Shown here piece by piece: positions 43,824-53,800 of a stretch of DNA of 64,000 bases (positions are counted from its first letter, which is position 1; each line of letters opens with the position of its first letter). This stretch comes from an uncultured Clostridia bacterium. GTDB lineage: Bacteria > Bacillota > Clostridia > Oscillospirales > Acutalibacteraceae. The translations under genes were made by a program, and so were the position numbers. The stretch covers positions 186,001 through 250,000 of the forward strand of contig CALAUI010000006.1 of NCBI GenBank assembly GCA_937892115.1, read 5' to 3'. A model generated the notes under the pieces. The model searched no databases, was not told the origin of the DNA, and worked only from the letters and a program-made list of their open reading frames with translations.

Positions 43824-44504
43824 ATGAACAAAATTTACACAGGAAAAACAAAAGACGTATTCGCACTTGAAAACGGCAATTATCTTCTTAAGTTTAAGGA
43901 CGACTGCACAGGCAAAGACGGCGTTTTTGATCCCGGTGAAAATTCAGTAGGTCTTACTATTGAAGGTGTAGGCGACGTTAACCTTCGTATGTCAATTTAT
44001 TTCTTTGAAAAAATCAATGCAGCAGGTATCAAGACTCATTTCGTAAATGCCGATCTCAAAGATACAACTATGGAAGTTCTTCCCGCAAAAGTTTTCGGCA
44101 AAGGTCTTGAAGTTATCTGCCGTTATAAAGCAGTAGGCAGCTTCTTCCGTCGTTACAGTGATTATATTGAAGAAGGCGCAGATCTTCCCGCATACGTTGA
44201 AATGACCTTTAAAAATGATGAAAAGGGCGATCCCCTTGTAACAAAAGACGGACTTGTTGATCTCGGCGTTATGACCGAAAAACAGTATGACGACATCAAG
44301 AAGATGACCCAGGATATTACCGCTATCGTTGCTGATGATCTCAAGGCAAAGGGTCTTGTTCTTTATGATATCAAGTTTGAATTCGGTTATGCTCCCGACG
44401 GCAGCGTTATGCTCATCGATGAAATTGCATCAGGCAATATGCGCGTTTATAAGGACGGTAAATATATTGATCCCATGACTCTTTCCGAGCTTTTCTTTGC
44501 ATAA
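43824..44504 (+). CDS. purC: Phosphoribosylaminoimidazole-succinocarboxamide synthase PurC
   Basis: A 226-residue SAICAR synthetase joining CAIR and aspartate with ATP. IYTGKTKDVFALENGNYLLK is the ATP-binding beginning, VICRYKAVGSFFRRY the substrate loop, and YDIKFEFGYAPDGSVMLIDE the metal-binding block with conserved Asp/Glu. IASGNMRVYKDG follows. It is a compact form of the family. It lies 12 bases after purE with an AAAGGAG site. Confidence 0.94.
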   Translation: MNKIYTGKTKDVFALENGNYLLKFKDDCTGKDGVFDPGENSVGLTIEGVGDVNLRMSIYFFEKINAAGIKTHFVNADLKDTTMEVLPAKVFGKGLEVICRYKAVGSFFRRYSDYIEEGADLPAYVEMTFKNDEKGDPLVTKDGLVDLGVMTEKQYDDIKKMTQDITAIVADDLKAKGLVLYDIKFEFGYAPDGSVMLIDEIASGNMRVYKDGKYIDPMTLSELFFA

Positions 44505-44533
44505 TCAGAATAAACTGAAAGAGGTTATTTACT

Positions 44534-45961
44534 ATGGGCGGATTTTTCGGAGCAGTTCGAAAACAGGATGTTATTCCCGACGTATTTTTCGGAACTGATT
44601 ACCATTCTCATTTAGGAACAAAACGCGGAGGTATGGCTGCATATAACGATACAGTCGGACTTCAGAGAGATATCCACAGTATTGAAAGCACGCCGTTCCG
44701 TACAAAGTTTGAAAAAGTATTTGAAGAAATGAGCGGAAATGCGGCTATCGGTATTATCAGTGATACCGATCCCCAGCCGCTTCTTATCCGTTCAAATATC
44801 GGTTCCTATGCAATTTCTACGATAGGCGTTATCAATAATAAAGAAGAACTAATTAATAAATATGTTTCATTCAGCGGCGGTCATTTCTGTACAATGACAG
44901 GCGGTAACGTCAATTCTACGGAGCTTGTTGCGGCGCTTATCAATCAGAAGAGCGATTTTGCAGACGGCATCAAATTTGCACAAAAAGAAATAGACGGTAC
45001 TGCATCTGTTCTTATTCTTACGGAAAAAGGTACGCTTATCGCCGCAAGGGATAAGGTCGGAAGACTTCCCGTTCTGATTGGTAAATGCGAAGACGGATAC
45101 TGCGTATCTTTTGAATCGTTTGCTTACGAAAAACTCGGATACGATTTTTACAAAGAACTCGGGCCGGGTGAAATAGTTGAAATTTCGGCAGATGAGATAA
45201 CTCAGCTTGCTTTACCCGGAAAGAAAAAGAAAATATGTGCTTTTCTTTGGTCTTATTACGGATATCCTACCTCAAATTACGAGGGTATAAACGTTGAGGT
45301 TATGAGAAACCGAAACGGTGAAATTATGGCCGCTAATGATATCAAAAACGGTCTTCTTCCCGATGATATTGACTATATCGGCGGCGTCCCCGACTCAGGT
45401 ACACCTCACGCGATCGGTTATGCAAACGGCTGCAACAAGCCCTTTGCAAGACCTTTTATCAAATATGCACAGACCTGGCTTCGCAGCTTTATGCCGTCCG
45501 ATCAGTCGGCAAGAAACAGAGTCGCAAAAATGAAACAGATTCCCGTAAAGGAATTGATTGAAGGTAAAAACCTTTTATTTGTTGATGATTCTATCGTAAG
45601 AGGCACACAGCTTCGTGAAACGGTTGAGTTCCTCTATAAAAACGGGGCAAAATCCGTTCATATGCGTTCAGCTTGCCCGCCTATTTTGTTCGGTTGCAAA
45701 TATCTTAATTTTTCAAGAGCAACAAGCGATATGGAATTGATTACAAGAAGCACCATACTTGAGCTTGAAGGCGAAGAAGGCTTCAAACATCTTGATGAAT
45801 ACTGCGACGGTACAACCAAACGCGGTAAAGAGATGAGAAAAGCAATTTGTAAAAAACTGAATTTTGCAACGTTGGAATTCCAGTCACTCAAAGGCATAAC
45901 GGAAGCGATAGGTATAGATGAAAGTGAAATCTGTACTTATTGCTGGAGCGGAAAGGAATAA
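44534..45961 (+). CDS. purF: Amidophosphoribosyltransferase PurF homologue without N-terminal cysteine
   Basis: A 475-residue PurF-like enzyme for the first step of purine synthesis (phosphoribosylamine from PRPP). The C-terminal phosphoribosyltransferase domain is intact, with LLFVDDSIVRGTQLRE as the PRPP loop and GGVPDSGTPHAIGYA. The N-terminal Ntn domain is recognisable (YHSHLGTKRGGMAAYND, NVNSTELVAALI) but the protein begins MGGFFGAV, so the usual nucleophile Cys directly after Met is Gly. No upstream in-frame start restores it. It may use free ammonia or ammonia delivered by a partner. It sits in the operon 29 bases after purC. Confidence 0.9.
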   Translation: MGGFFGAVRKQDVIPDVFFGTDYHSHLGTKRGGMAAYNDTVGLQRDIHSIESTPFRTKFEKVFEEMSGNAAIGIISDTDPQPLLIRSNIGSYAISTIGVINNKEELINKYVSFSGGHFCTMTGGNVNSTELVAALINQKSDFADGIKFAQKEIDGTASVLILTEKGTLIAARDKVGRLPVLIGKCEDGYCVSFESFAYEKLGYDFYKELGPGEIVEISADEITQLALPGKKKKICAFLWSYYGYPTSNYEGINVEVMRNRNGEIMAANDIKNGLLPDDIDYIGGVPDSGTPHAIGYANGCNKPFARPFIKYAQTWLRSFMPSDQSARNRVAKMKQIPVKELIEGKNLLFVDDSIVRGTQLRETVEFLYKNGAKSVHMRSACPPILFGCKYLNFSRATSDMELITRSTILELEGEEGFKHLDEYCDGTTKRGKEMRKAICKKLNFATLEFQSLKGITEAIGIDESEICTYCWSGKE

Positions 45962-45964
45962 TAT

Positions 45965-47008
45965 ATGAATACAAATTCAAAATCAGACGCTTATGCAGCA
46001 GCCGGTGTTGATATTACTGCCGGATATAAAGCTGTTGATTTAATGAAAAAACATATCGCAAAGACAATGACCGAAGGCGTTTGCTCAGATGTCGGCGGTT
46101 TCGGCGGTTTGTTTGAACTTGATGTTAAGGGAATGGAAAAACCCGTTCTTGTCAGCGGTACGGACGGTGTCGGAACCAAACTTAAATTTGCTTTTCTTAT
46201 GGATAAGCATGATACTATCGGTATTGACTGCGTTGCAATGTGCGTAAATGACGTTATATGCTGCGGTGCAAAGCCCCTTTTCTTCCTTGATTACATTGCC
46301 TGCGGTAAAAACTATCCCGAAAAGATAGCTGATATAGTTAAAGGTGTTTGTGACGGATGCGTAATGAGCGGTGCTGCACTTATTGGCGGTGAGACTGCCG
46401 AAATGCCCGGATTTTATCCTCTTGACGAGTACGACCTTGCAGGATTCTCCGTAGGTGTTGTTGATAAGAAAAAAATTATTGATAACAGCACGATGAAACC
46501 GGGAGACGTTATTATTGCTCTTCCCTCAAGCGGTGTTCATTCAAACGGCTTTTCTCTTGTAAGAAAAGTATTTGATATTGAAAATAAAGATATCAAATCC
46601 CCTGTTGCGGAGCTTAACGGCAAATCAATCGGTGAAACACTTCTTACTCCCACAAAAATTTATGTAAAGCCCGTTCTCGCCTTACTTGAAAAGGTTAAGG
46701 TTAAAGGAATCTCACATATCACCGGCGGTGGATTCTACGAGAATATTCCCAGAAGTATTCCTGACGGACTCGGTGCCGAAATAGTTAAATCTTCCGTAAA
46801 AGTGTTACCTATCTTTGATCTGATTGCAAAAACAGGCAACATTTCCGAAAGGGATATGTTCAACACGTTCAATATGGGCGTCGGTATGAGCATAGTAGTG
46901 TCACAGGAAGATGAAGACGAAGCTCTTGAGATTCTCAGAGCAGCCGGCGAAGATGCTTACGTAATCGGTAAGATTATAGAATCAAACGATAAGGTTGTAA
47001 TTATCTGA
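45965..47008 (+). CDS. purM: Phosphoribosylformylglycinamidine cyclo-ligase PurM
   Basis: A 347-residue AIR synthetase, closing the imidazole ring with ATP. DAYAAAGVDITAGYKAVDLM is the family N-terminus, VSGTDGVGTKLKFAF the substrate loop, and GIDCVAMCVNDVICCGAKPLFFLDY the ATP-binding core (shown in part as CVNDVICCGAKPLFF). GGETAEMPGFY and ITGGGFYENIPRSIPDGLG follow. The gene starts 4 bases after the purF stop and overlaps purN by one base (TGATG). Confidence 0.96.
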   Translation: MNTNSKSDAYAAAGVDITAGYKAVDLMKKHIAKTMTEGVCSDVGGFGGLFELDVKGMEKPVLVSGTDGVGTKLKFAFLMDKHDTIGIDCVAMCVNDVICCGAKPLFFLDYIACGKNYPEKIADIVKGVCDGCVMSGAALIGGETAEMPGFYPLDEYDLAGFSVGVVDKKKIIDNSTMKPGDVIIALPSSGVHSNGFSLVRKVFDIENKDIKSPVAELNGKSIGETLLTPTKIYVKPVLALLEKVKVKGISHITGGGFYENIPRSIPDGLGAEIVKSSVKVLPIFDLIAKTGNISERDMFNTFNMGVGMSIVVSQEDEDEALEILRAAGEDAYVIGKIIESNDKVVII

Positions 47009-47628
47009 TGAGAAAGAACATAAATATTGCCGTATTTGTTTCCGGCGGAGGCACTAATCTTCAGGCACTTATTGATGCGCAGAATTCCGGCATCATTACA
47101 AGCGGCAAAATAAAACTTGTAATATCCAGTAACCCTGACGCTTACGCAATTACCAGAGCCGAAAATGCCGGTATCAAAGCCGTAACAGTATCAAAGAAGG
47201 TTCTCGGAACACAGGAAGCGGTTGAGTCGGAGATAATCAAAGTCCTTGAGAAAAACAAAATTGACCTGATAGTGCTTGCGGGATATCTCAGCATACTCAG
47301 TGCCGACTTTACCAAAAAATACGACCACCGTATTCTTAATGTTCATCCGTCTCTTATTCCTTCGTTTTGCGGTGAAGGATATTACGGATTAAAGGTGCAT
47401 GAAGCTGCTCTGAATAAGGGCGTTAAAGTAACCGGCGCAACAGTTCATTTTGTAAATGAAATACCCGACGGCGGAGATATTATTTTACAAAAAGCCGTAA
47501 ATATTAAAGAAAACGATACTCCCGAAACTTTGCAAAAGCGCGTAATGAAGCAGGCAGAGTGGAAAATTTTACCCAAAGCAACCGAAATAGTTTCAAATTC
47601 ATTGCTTAAAAAGGAGAAAAAACAATGA
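47008..47628 (+). CDS. purN: Phosphoribosylglycinamide formyltransferase PurN
   Basis: A 206-residue folate-dependent GAR transformylase. AVFVSGGGTNLQALIDAQ is the phosphate loop. LAGYLSILSADF, NVHPSLIPSFCG (catalytic Asn-His) and GATVHFVNEIPDGGDI (catalytic Asp) are all present. Formyl-THF use here links well to ZTP control of the operon. Its stop overlaps the next start by 4 bases (ATGA). Confidence 0.95.
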   Translation: MRKNINIAVFVSGGGTNLQALIDAQNSGIITSGKIKLVISSNPDAYAITRAENAGIKAVTVSKKVLGTQEAVESEIIKVLEKNKIDLIVLAGYLSILSADFTKKYDHRILNVHPSLIPSFCGEGYYGLKVHEAALNKGVKVTGATVHFVNEIPDGGDIILQKAVNIKENDTPETLQKRVMKQAEWKILPKATEIVSNSLLKKEKKQ

Positions 47629-48344
47629 ACATTTATAAAATAAATGACATCGGCGAACTCATTAAGGACAATCCCTATGTCGGCAGAGGAATCGTAATAG
47701 GCAAAAGTGCCGATTCCGAAAAAGCAGTATTTGCATATTTCATTATGGGCAGAAGCGAAAACAGCAGAAACAGAGTTTTTACTGACGTAAAAGGAACTGT
47801 TTACACAGAACCTTTTGACGTTTCAAAAGTTGAGGATCCCTCACTTATTATCTATCCCGCGGTAAGAAAGTATGAAAATAAACTTATCGTTACCAACGGC
47901 GACCAGACAAATACTATCTATGATTTTATAAAGGACGGTAAAACCTTTACCGATTCTCTCAAAACCAGAGAGTTTGAACCCGACAAGCCCAATTTTACTC
48001 CGAGAATCAGCGGTTTGCTTACTTTTGCCGATGGTGATTTTGACTATCAGATGAGTATTCTCAAATCCATAGACGAAGAAGGCACCGATTGCGCCAGATA
48101 CACTTTTGATTACCCTTCAATAGCAGGTCTCGGTCATTTCATTCACACATACGTAACAGACGGTAATCCTATTCCTACCTTCCAGGGAGAACCCGAAAGA
48201 GTAGCAATTCCCGATAGTATTGACGAGTTTACCGATAATCTCTGGAATAATCTGAATGAAGCAAATAAGATTTCTCTTTATGTAAGATACATTGATCTTG
48301 CAACAGGAGAAGAAACAAACAGACTGTTAAATAAGAATAAGTAA
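47625..48344 (+). CDS. purO: IMP cyclohydrolase, archaeal PurO type
   Basis: A 239-residue protein resembling archaeal PurO, which closes FAICAR to IMP. DNPYVGRGIVIGKSAD, MGRSENSRNRVF, VTNGDQTNTIYDFI and FTPRISGLL follow the order of PurO blocks (YxGR, SRSxxNR, NGDxTDT, TPRI). It is unrelated to the PurH cyclohydrolase domain. Its place between purN and the stand-alone AICAR transformylase gene supports the assignment. It overlaps purN by 4 bases. Confidence 0.87.
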   Translation: MNIYKINDIGELIKDNPYVGRGIVIGKSADSEKAVFAYFIMGRSENSRNRVFTDVKGTVYTEPFDVSKVEDPSLIIYPAVRKYENKLIVTNGDQTNTIYDFIKDGKTFTDSLKTREFEPDKPNFTPRISGLLTFADGDFDYQMSILKSIDEEGTDCARYTFDYPSIAGLGHFIHTYVTDGNPIPTFQGEPERVAIPDSIDEFTDNLWNNLNEANKISLYVRYIDLATGEETNRLLNKNK

Positions 48345-48355
48345 GAGGTAAAACG

Positions 48356-49540
48356 ATGAAAGAATTTGAACTTAAATACGGTTGTAATCCCAATCAGAAG
48401 CCCTCAAAAATTTTTATGGCAGACGGAAGTGAGCTTCCTATTGAAATTCTCAGCGGCAGACCCGGATATATCAATTTCCTTGACGCTTTCAATAGCTGGC
48501 AGCTTGTTAAAGAGCTTAAAGAAGCTCTCGGTCTTCCTGCCGTTACTTCCTTTAAGCATGTAAGCCCCACTTCTGCTGCTGTAAGTATTCCTCTTTCGGA
48601 TACTCTCAAAAAAGCATGTTTTGTAGATGATATTGACGGACTTGACGATTCTCCCCTCGCCTGCGCTTATGCAAGAGCAAGAGGAACAGACCGTATGTGC
48701 TCATTCGGAGATTGGGTAGCTCTTTCCGACGTTTGTGACGTTACGACCGCAAAGATGATAAAGAGAGAAGTATCCGACGGTATTATCGCTCCCGGTTACG
48801 AGCCCGAAGCACTTGAAATCCTCAAGACAAAGAGAAAAGGAAACTATAACATAGTAAAAATCGATCCCGATTATATACCTGCTCCCGTAGAACATAAGCA
48901 GGTATTCGGTATCACATTTGAACAGGGCAGAAATAATTTTGAAATCAACAAAGAGCTTCTTTCAAATGTGGTTACAGCAAATAAGAATCTTCCCGACAGT
49001 GCTATACGTGATCTTATTGTTGCGCTTATTACTCTTAAATATACACAGTCAAATTCCGTTTGCTATGCAGTAGACGGTCAGGCAATAGGTGTCGGAGCAG
49101 GTCAGCAGTCAAGAATTCATTGCACAAGACTTGCAGGCACAAAGGCAGATACCTGGTTCCTTCGTCAGGCAGATAAGGTAATCAACCTTCCCTTCAGAGA
49201 TGATATCGGCCGTCCCGACAGAGACAACGTTATTGATGGATATATCAACAAAAATGAAGAAGACGTTTGTGCCGACGGAATCTGGCAGAAATATTTCAAA
49301 GTTCAGCCCGAACCGTTCACTGATGAAGAAATGAAGGCATATCTTGCCACAAAAACCGGTGTTGCACTTGGCTCAGATGCATTCTTCCCCTTCAGCGACA
49401 ATATTGAAAGAGCTCACAAGAGCGGCGTTTCATATATTGCCGAGCCCGGCGGTTCAATCAGAGACGATCTCGTAATTGAATGCTGTGATAAGTATGATAT
49501 GGCCATGGCATTTACCGGAATGAGACTTTTCCATCACTGA
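48356..49540 (+). CDS. purH: AICAR formyltransferase, stand-alone (PurH C-terminal domain type)
   Basis: A 394-residue protein covering only the AICAR transformylase half of PurH. FELKYGCNPNQKPSKIFM is the start of that domain. TSFKHVSPTSAAVSI contains the catalytic Lys-His. KYTQSNSVCYA and GAGQQSRIHCTRLAG bind the substrates, and the end SIRDDLVIECCDKYDMAM matches the PurH C-terminus. The N-terminal MGS-like cyclohydrolase domain is absent. Together with the upstream PurO it would perform both PurH reactions. The symbol follows usual practice. Confidence 0.92.
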   Translation: MKEFELKYGCNPNQKPSKIFMADGSELPIEILSGRPGYINFLDAFNSWQLVKELKEALGLPAVTSFKHVSPTSAAVSIPLSDTLKKACFVDDIDGLDDSPLACAYARARGTDRMCSFGDWVALSDVCDVTTAKMIKREVSDGIIAPGYEPEALEILKTKRKGNYNIVKIDPDYIPAPVEHKQVFGITFEQGRNNFEINKELLSNVVTANKNLPDSAIRDLIVALITLKYTQSNSVCYAVDGQAIGVGAGQQSRIHCTRLAGTKADTWFLRQADKVINLPFRDDIGRPDRDNVIDGYINKNEEDVCADGIWQKYFKVQPEPFTDEEMKAYLATKTGVALGSDAFFPFSDNIERAHKSGVSYIAEPGGSIRDDLVIECCDKYDMAMAFTGMRLFHH

Positions 49541-49555
49541 TATAAGGAGTTTACT

Positions 49556-50833
49556 ATGAATATATTGGTAGTAGGCGGCGGCGGAAGAGAACACGCCATT
49601 ATCAAAAAAATCAAAGAAAACAAAAATGTTTCAAAGATATATGCTTTACCCGGTAACGGCGGTATAGCTGCCGATGCCGAGTGCGTAAATATCGGGGCAA
49701 AAGATATCAGCGGAATAGTTGAATTTGCAGTCAATAACAATATTGATTATGCCGTAGTTGCGCCCGACGATCCTCTTGTACTCGGTTGTGTTGACGCTCT
49801 TAATGATGCGGGCATAAAATGCTTCGGTCCTAAGGCAAATGCCGCAATTATTGAAGGAAGCAAAGCATTTTCAAAGGAACTGATGAAAAAATACAATATT
49901 CCTACTGCCGCATATCAGACTTTTGATGATATGGAAAAGGCGCTTGAATATGTTGAGTCGTCACCTGTTCCTACCGTTATCAAAGCAGACGGTCTTGCAC
50001 TCGGAAAAGGTGTTATCATTGCTCAGACCAGGGAAGAAGCTAAGGCAGCCGTTATTGAAATGATGCAGGATAAGAAATTCGGCGCAAGCGGAGATAAAGT
50101 TGTTATTGAAGAATTTCTTGAAGGTCCGGAAATCTCCGTTCTTTCCTTTACAGACGGTACAACGGTTATCCCTATGATTTCGTCTATGGATCATAAGCGT
50201 TCCGGCGATAATGATACCGGACTCAACACCGGCGGTATGGGTACCATAGCTCCCAATCCTTACTATACAGAGGCAGTTGCTGACGAATGCATGAAAAAGA
50301 TATTCCTTCCGACCATCAATGCAATGAAAGCGGAAGGCAGAGAATTCAGAGGATGCCTTTATTTCGGTCTTATGCTAACCAAAGACGGACCCAAAGTAAT
50401 TGAATATAACTGCCGTTTCGGAGACCCAGAAACACAGGTTGTACTTCCCCTGCTTGAAAGCGATTTGCTTACGGTAATGCAGGCAACTACTGAAGGTAAG
50501 TTAAGCGAAACCGAGGTAAAATTCAGCAATAAGAATGCATGCTGCGTTATCATAGCTTCCAAAGGTTACCCCGTTAAATATGAATCGGGATTTGAAATGA
50601 ATCTTCCCGAATGCGATAATAACTCCGTTATTTATGTTGCGGGAGCAAAGAACGATAACGGTAAGCTTCTCAGCGCAGGCGGAAGAGTGCTCGGTGTAAC
50701 CGCGGTTTCAGATACTCTTGAAAATGCGATTGCCGATGCTTATAAATTAACCAAAAAAGTTGATTTTTCCAACGGATTTTACCGTCACGATATCGGACGC
50801 AGAGCATTACAGATTAAAGGAGAAAATAACTGA
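49556..50833 (+). CDS. purD: Phosphoribosylamine-glycine ligase PurD
   Basis: A 425-residue ATP-grasp ligase. MNILVVGGGGREHAIIKKI is the N domain start, KADGLALGKGVIIA the ATP loop, VVIEEFLEGPEISVLSFTDG the hinge, and NTGGMGTIAPNPYYT the conserved loop. YNCRFGDPETQVVLPLL holds the metal ligands. It joins phosphoribosylamine and glycine. Its stop overlaps the purL start by one base (TGATG). Confidence 0.96.
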   Translation: MNILVVGGGGREHAIIKKIKENKNVSKIYALPGNGGIAADAECVNIGAKDISGIVEFAVNNNIDYAVVAPDDPLVLGCVDALNDAGIKCFGPKANAAIIEGSKAFSKELMKKYNIPTAAYQTFDDMEKALEYVESSPVPTVIKADGLALGKGVIIAQTREEAKAAVIEMMQDKKFGASGDKVVIEEFLEGPEISVLSFTDGTTVIPMISSMDHKRSGDNDTGLNTGGMGTIAPNPYYTEAVADECMKKIFLPTINAMKAEGREFRGCLYFGLMLTKDGPKVIEYNCRFGDPETQVVLPLLESDLLTVMQATTEGKLSETEVKFSNKNACCVIIASKGYPVKYESGFEMNLPECDNNSVIYVAGAKNDNGKLLSAGGRVLGVTAVSDTLENAIADAYKLTKKVDFSNGFYRHDIGRRALQIKGENN

Positions 50834-53800
50834 TGGTATACAGAATTTTTGTAGAAAAAAAGACCGAGTTTGCAAATGAAGCAAAAAGTCTCAGATATGA
50901 CATCAGACATAATCTTCAGATTAAATCACTTGATGACGTCAGAGTAATCAACAGATACGACGTTGAAAATATTGACAAGGATTTGTTTGATTATTCCATA
51001 AATACTGTATTTTCGGAACCGCAGGTAGATACTGTAAGCTATGACGTTGAAAAAGACGGTTCGTACGTTTTCGGCGTAGAATATCTCCCCGGTCAGTTTG
51101 ATCAGAGAGCGGATTCCGCTTCACAGTGTATCCAGATTATTTCACGAAAAGAAAGACCTATCGTAAGAGCCGCAAAGATATATAAGCTTTACGGAAATCT
51201 TTCAGAGGAAGAAATATCACAGATTAAAAAGCACGTAATCAATCCCGTGGAAGCACAGGAAGCAAAGCTTGAAAAGCCCGATACCCTTGTTGCCAGATAC
51301 GATATTCCTACGGAGGTTGAAACCCTTGTCGGATTCAATAAGCTTGACAAGGCAGGTCTTGCTTCTTTTGTAAAGAATTATGCCCTTGCAATGGATGAGG
51401 ATGATATTGCTTTCTGTCAGGATTATTTCAGAAGTGAAGACAGAGACCCGACCATCACCGAAATCCGTATGATTGATACATATTGGTCAGACCATTGCAG
51501 ACATACAACATTTTTAACTACCATTGACAGTGTCACATTTGAGGACAAGCTTCTTCAGGACGCTTATGACGATTATATATCTACAAGAGAATTTCTCGGC
51601 AGAACAAAACCGATTAACCTTATGGATATCGGTACACTTGCCGCGAAATATCTTAAGAAGACCGGCAAGCTTGATAAACTTGATGAATCAGAAGAAATCA
51701 ATGCCTGCACGGTTAAAGTAGAAATTGAGGTAGACGGAGTAAAAGAGCCCTGGCTTCTTCTCTTTAAAAACGAAACTCACAATCATCCTACGGAAATTGA
51801 GCCGTTCGGCGGTGCTGCAACCTGCATAGGCGGTGCAATCAGAGATCCTCTTTCAGGCCGTTCATACGTTTACGGCGCAATGAGAGTAACCGGCGCTGCC
51901 AATCCTCTTAAGCCCGTTAAGGAAACAATGGAAGGTAAGCTTCCTCAGAGAACTATCGTCAAGACAGCTGCTGCCGGATATTCTTCTTACGGTAACCAGA
52001 TAGGTCTTGCAACAGGTATTGTAGATGAAATCTACCACGACGGATATGCGGCAAAGAGAATGGAAATCGGTGCTGTAATCGCCGCAGCTCCTCAGGAAAA
52101 CGTCAGGAGAGAATGTCCGCAGGACGGCGACATAGTTATTCTTCTCGGCGGCAGAACCGGACGTGACGGTTGCGGTGGTGCAACCGGATCATCAAAATCC
52201 CACACCCTTCAGTCCCTTGAAACCTGCGGTGCAGAGGTACAAAAAGGTAATGCTCCCGAAGAAAGAAAGCTTCAGAGACTGTTCAGAAATGCAGAAGCAT
52301 GCAGAATGATTAAACGCTGTAATGACTTCGGCGCAGGCGGTGTATCCGTTGCAATCGGTGAACTTGCTGACGGTCTTGAAATCAATCTTAATGCCGTTCC
52401 AAAAAAATATGACGGACTTGACGGCACTGAGCTTGCAATCAGCGAATCTCAGGAAAGAATGGCTGTAGTTATTGAAAAAGAAAACATTGATAAATTCCTT
52501 GCAATTGCAGACAGCGAAAATCTTGAAGCAACAGTAGTAGCGGAAGTAAAAGCCGAGCCCAGACTCCGTATGAACTGGAACGGAAAGACTATTGTTGATA
52601 TCAGCAGAGAATTCCTTAACTCAAACGGTGCAGAAAAGCATATTACTGTTGAAGCCGCAGGCTTCAATGATTACTCCAAAATAATCGGCGATAGCTTTGA
52701 AAAAGAAATCAAAGCACTTGCCGATGACCTGAATATATGCTCAAAGAGAGGCCTTTCGGAAAGATTCGACTCCACCATCGGTGCAGGTACCGTACTTATG
52801 CCCTTCGGCGGTAAGAATCAGCTTACACCCATTCAGGCAATGGTACATAAGATATCCGTAGAAAAGAAGCATACAACCGATTGTTCTCTTATGTCATGGG
52901 GTTATAATCCGTTCATTACCGAAAAGAGCCCTTATCACGGAGCATATCTTGCTGTTGTTGAATCAGTTTCAAAGCTTATTGCAACGGGCGCAAAATATGA
53001 AGATGTATATCTTACATTCCAGGAATATTTTGAAAGACCCAACAAGGATTCCAAGCGCTGGGGCAAACCCCTTTCAGCTCTTTTAGGTGCTTTTGAAGCG
53101 CAGAAGGATCTTGGCGTTGCTGCAATAGGCGGCAAAGATTCAATGAGCGGTACATTTGAAAAACTTGATGTCCCCCCCACCCTTGTATCGTTTGCTGTTA
53201 CCTGTGACAAGATTGATAATATTATCACTAACGAATTCAAAAAAGCAGGCAGCAAAGTAGTAATTCTTAAGCCCGATTATAAAGAAAACAATCTTCCCGA
53301 CAGTAATTCCCTTATTTCACTTTATAATAAAGTAACCGAACTTATGAGAAGCGGTAAGGTTCTTTCAGCTTATACTCCCACTATGGGCGGTGTTGCTGAA
53401 GCTGTAATGAAGATGTCATTCGGAAACGGTTTCGGATTCAAATTCTGTGATAAACTGTCAATGAACGATATATTCGGCTATAATTACGGTTCATTCATTC
53501 TTGAGCTTTCCGATGATACCGATATCGGTATCTGTATCGGTGAAATTTCGGATAGCGGAAAATTCACGTATAAAAACGAATCAGTATGCGGAAAAGAATT
53601 ACTCGGCATTTATGAGGATAAGCTTGAATCAATTTACAATTGTAATATTGATCAGGGTGAGGCGAAGATTGAAAAATTCAGCTTTAACGCAGAAACAAGA
53701 GTTGCACCCGCTATCAAGACAGCTAAACCCAAGGTGCTTATTCCCGTATTCCCCGGTACTAACTGTGAATTTGATACGGCAAAGGTTATGAGAGATGCCG

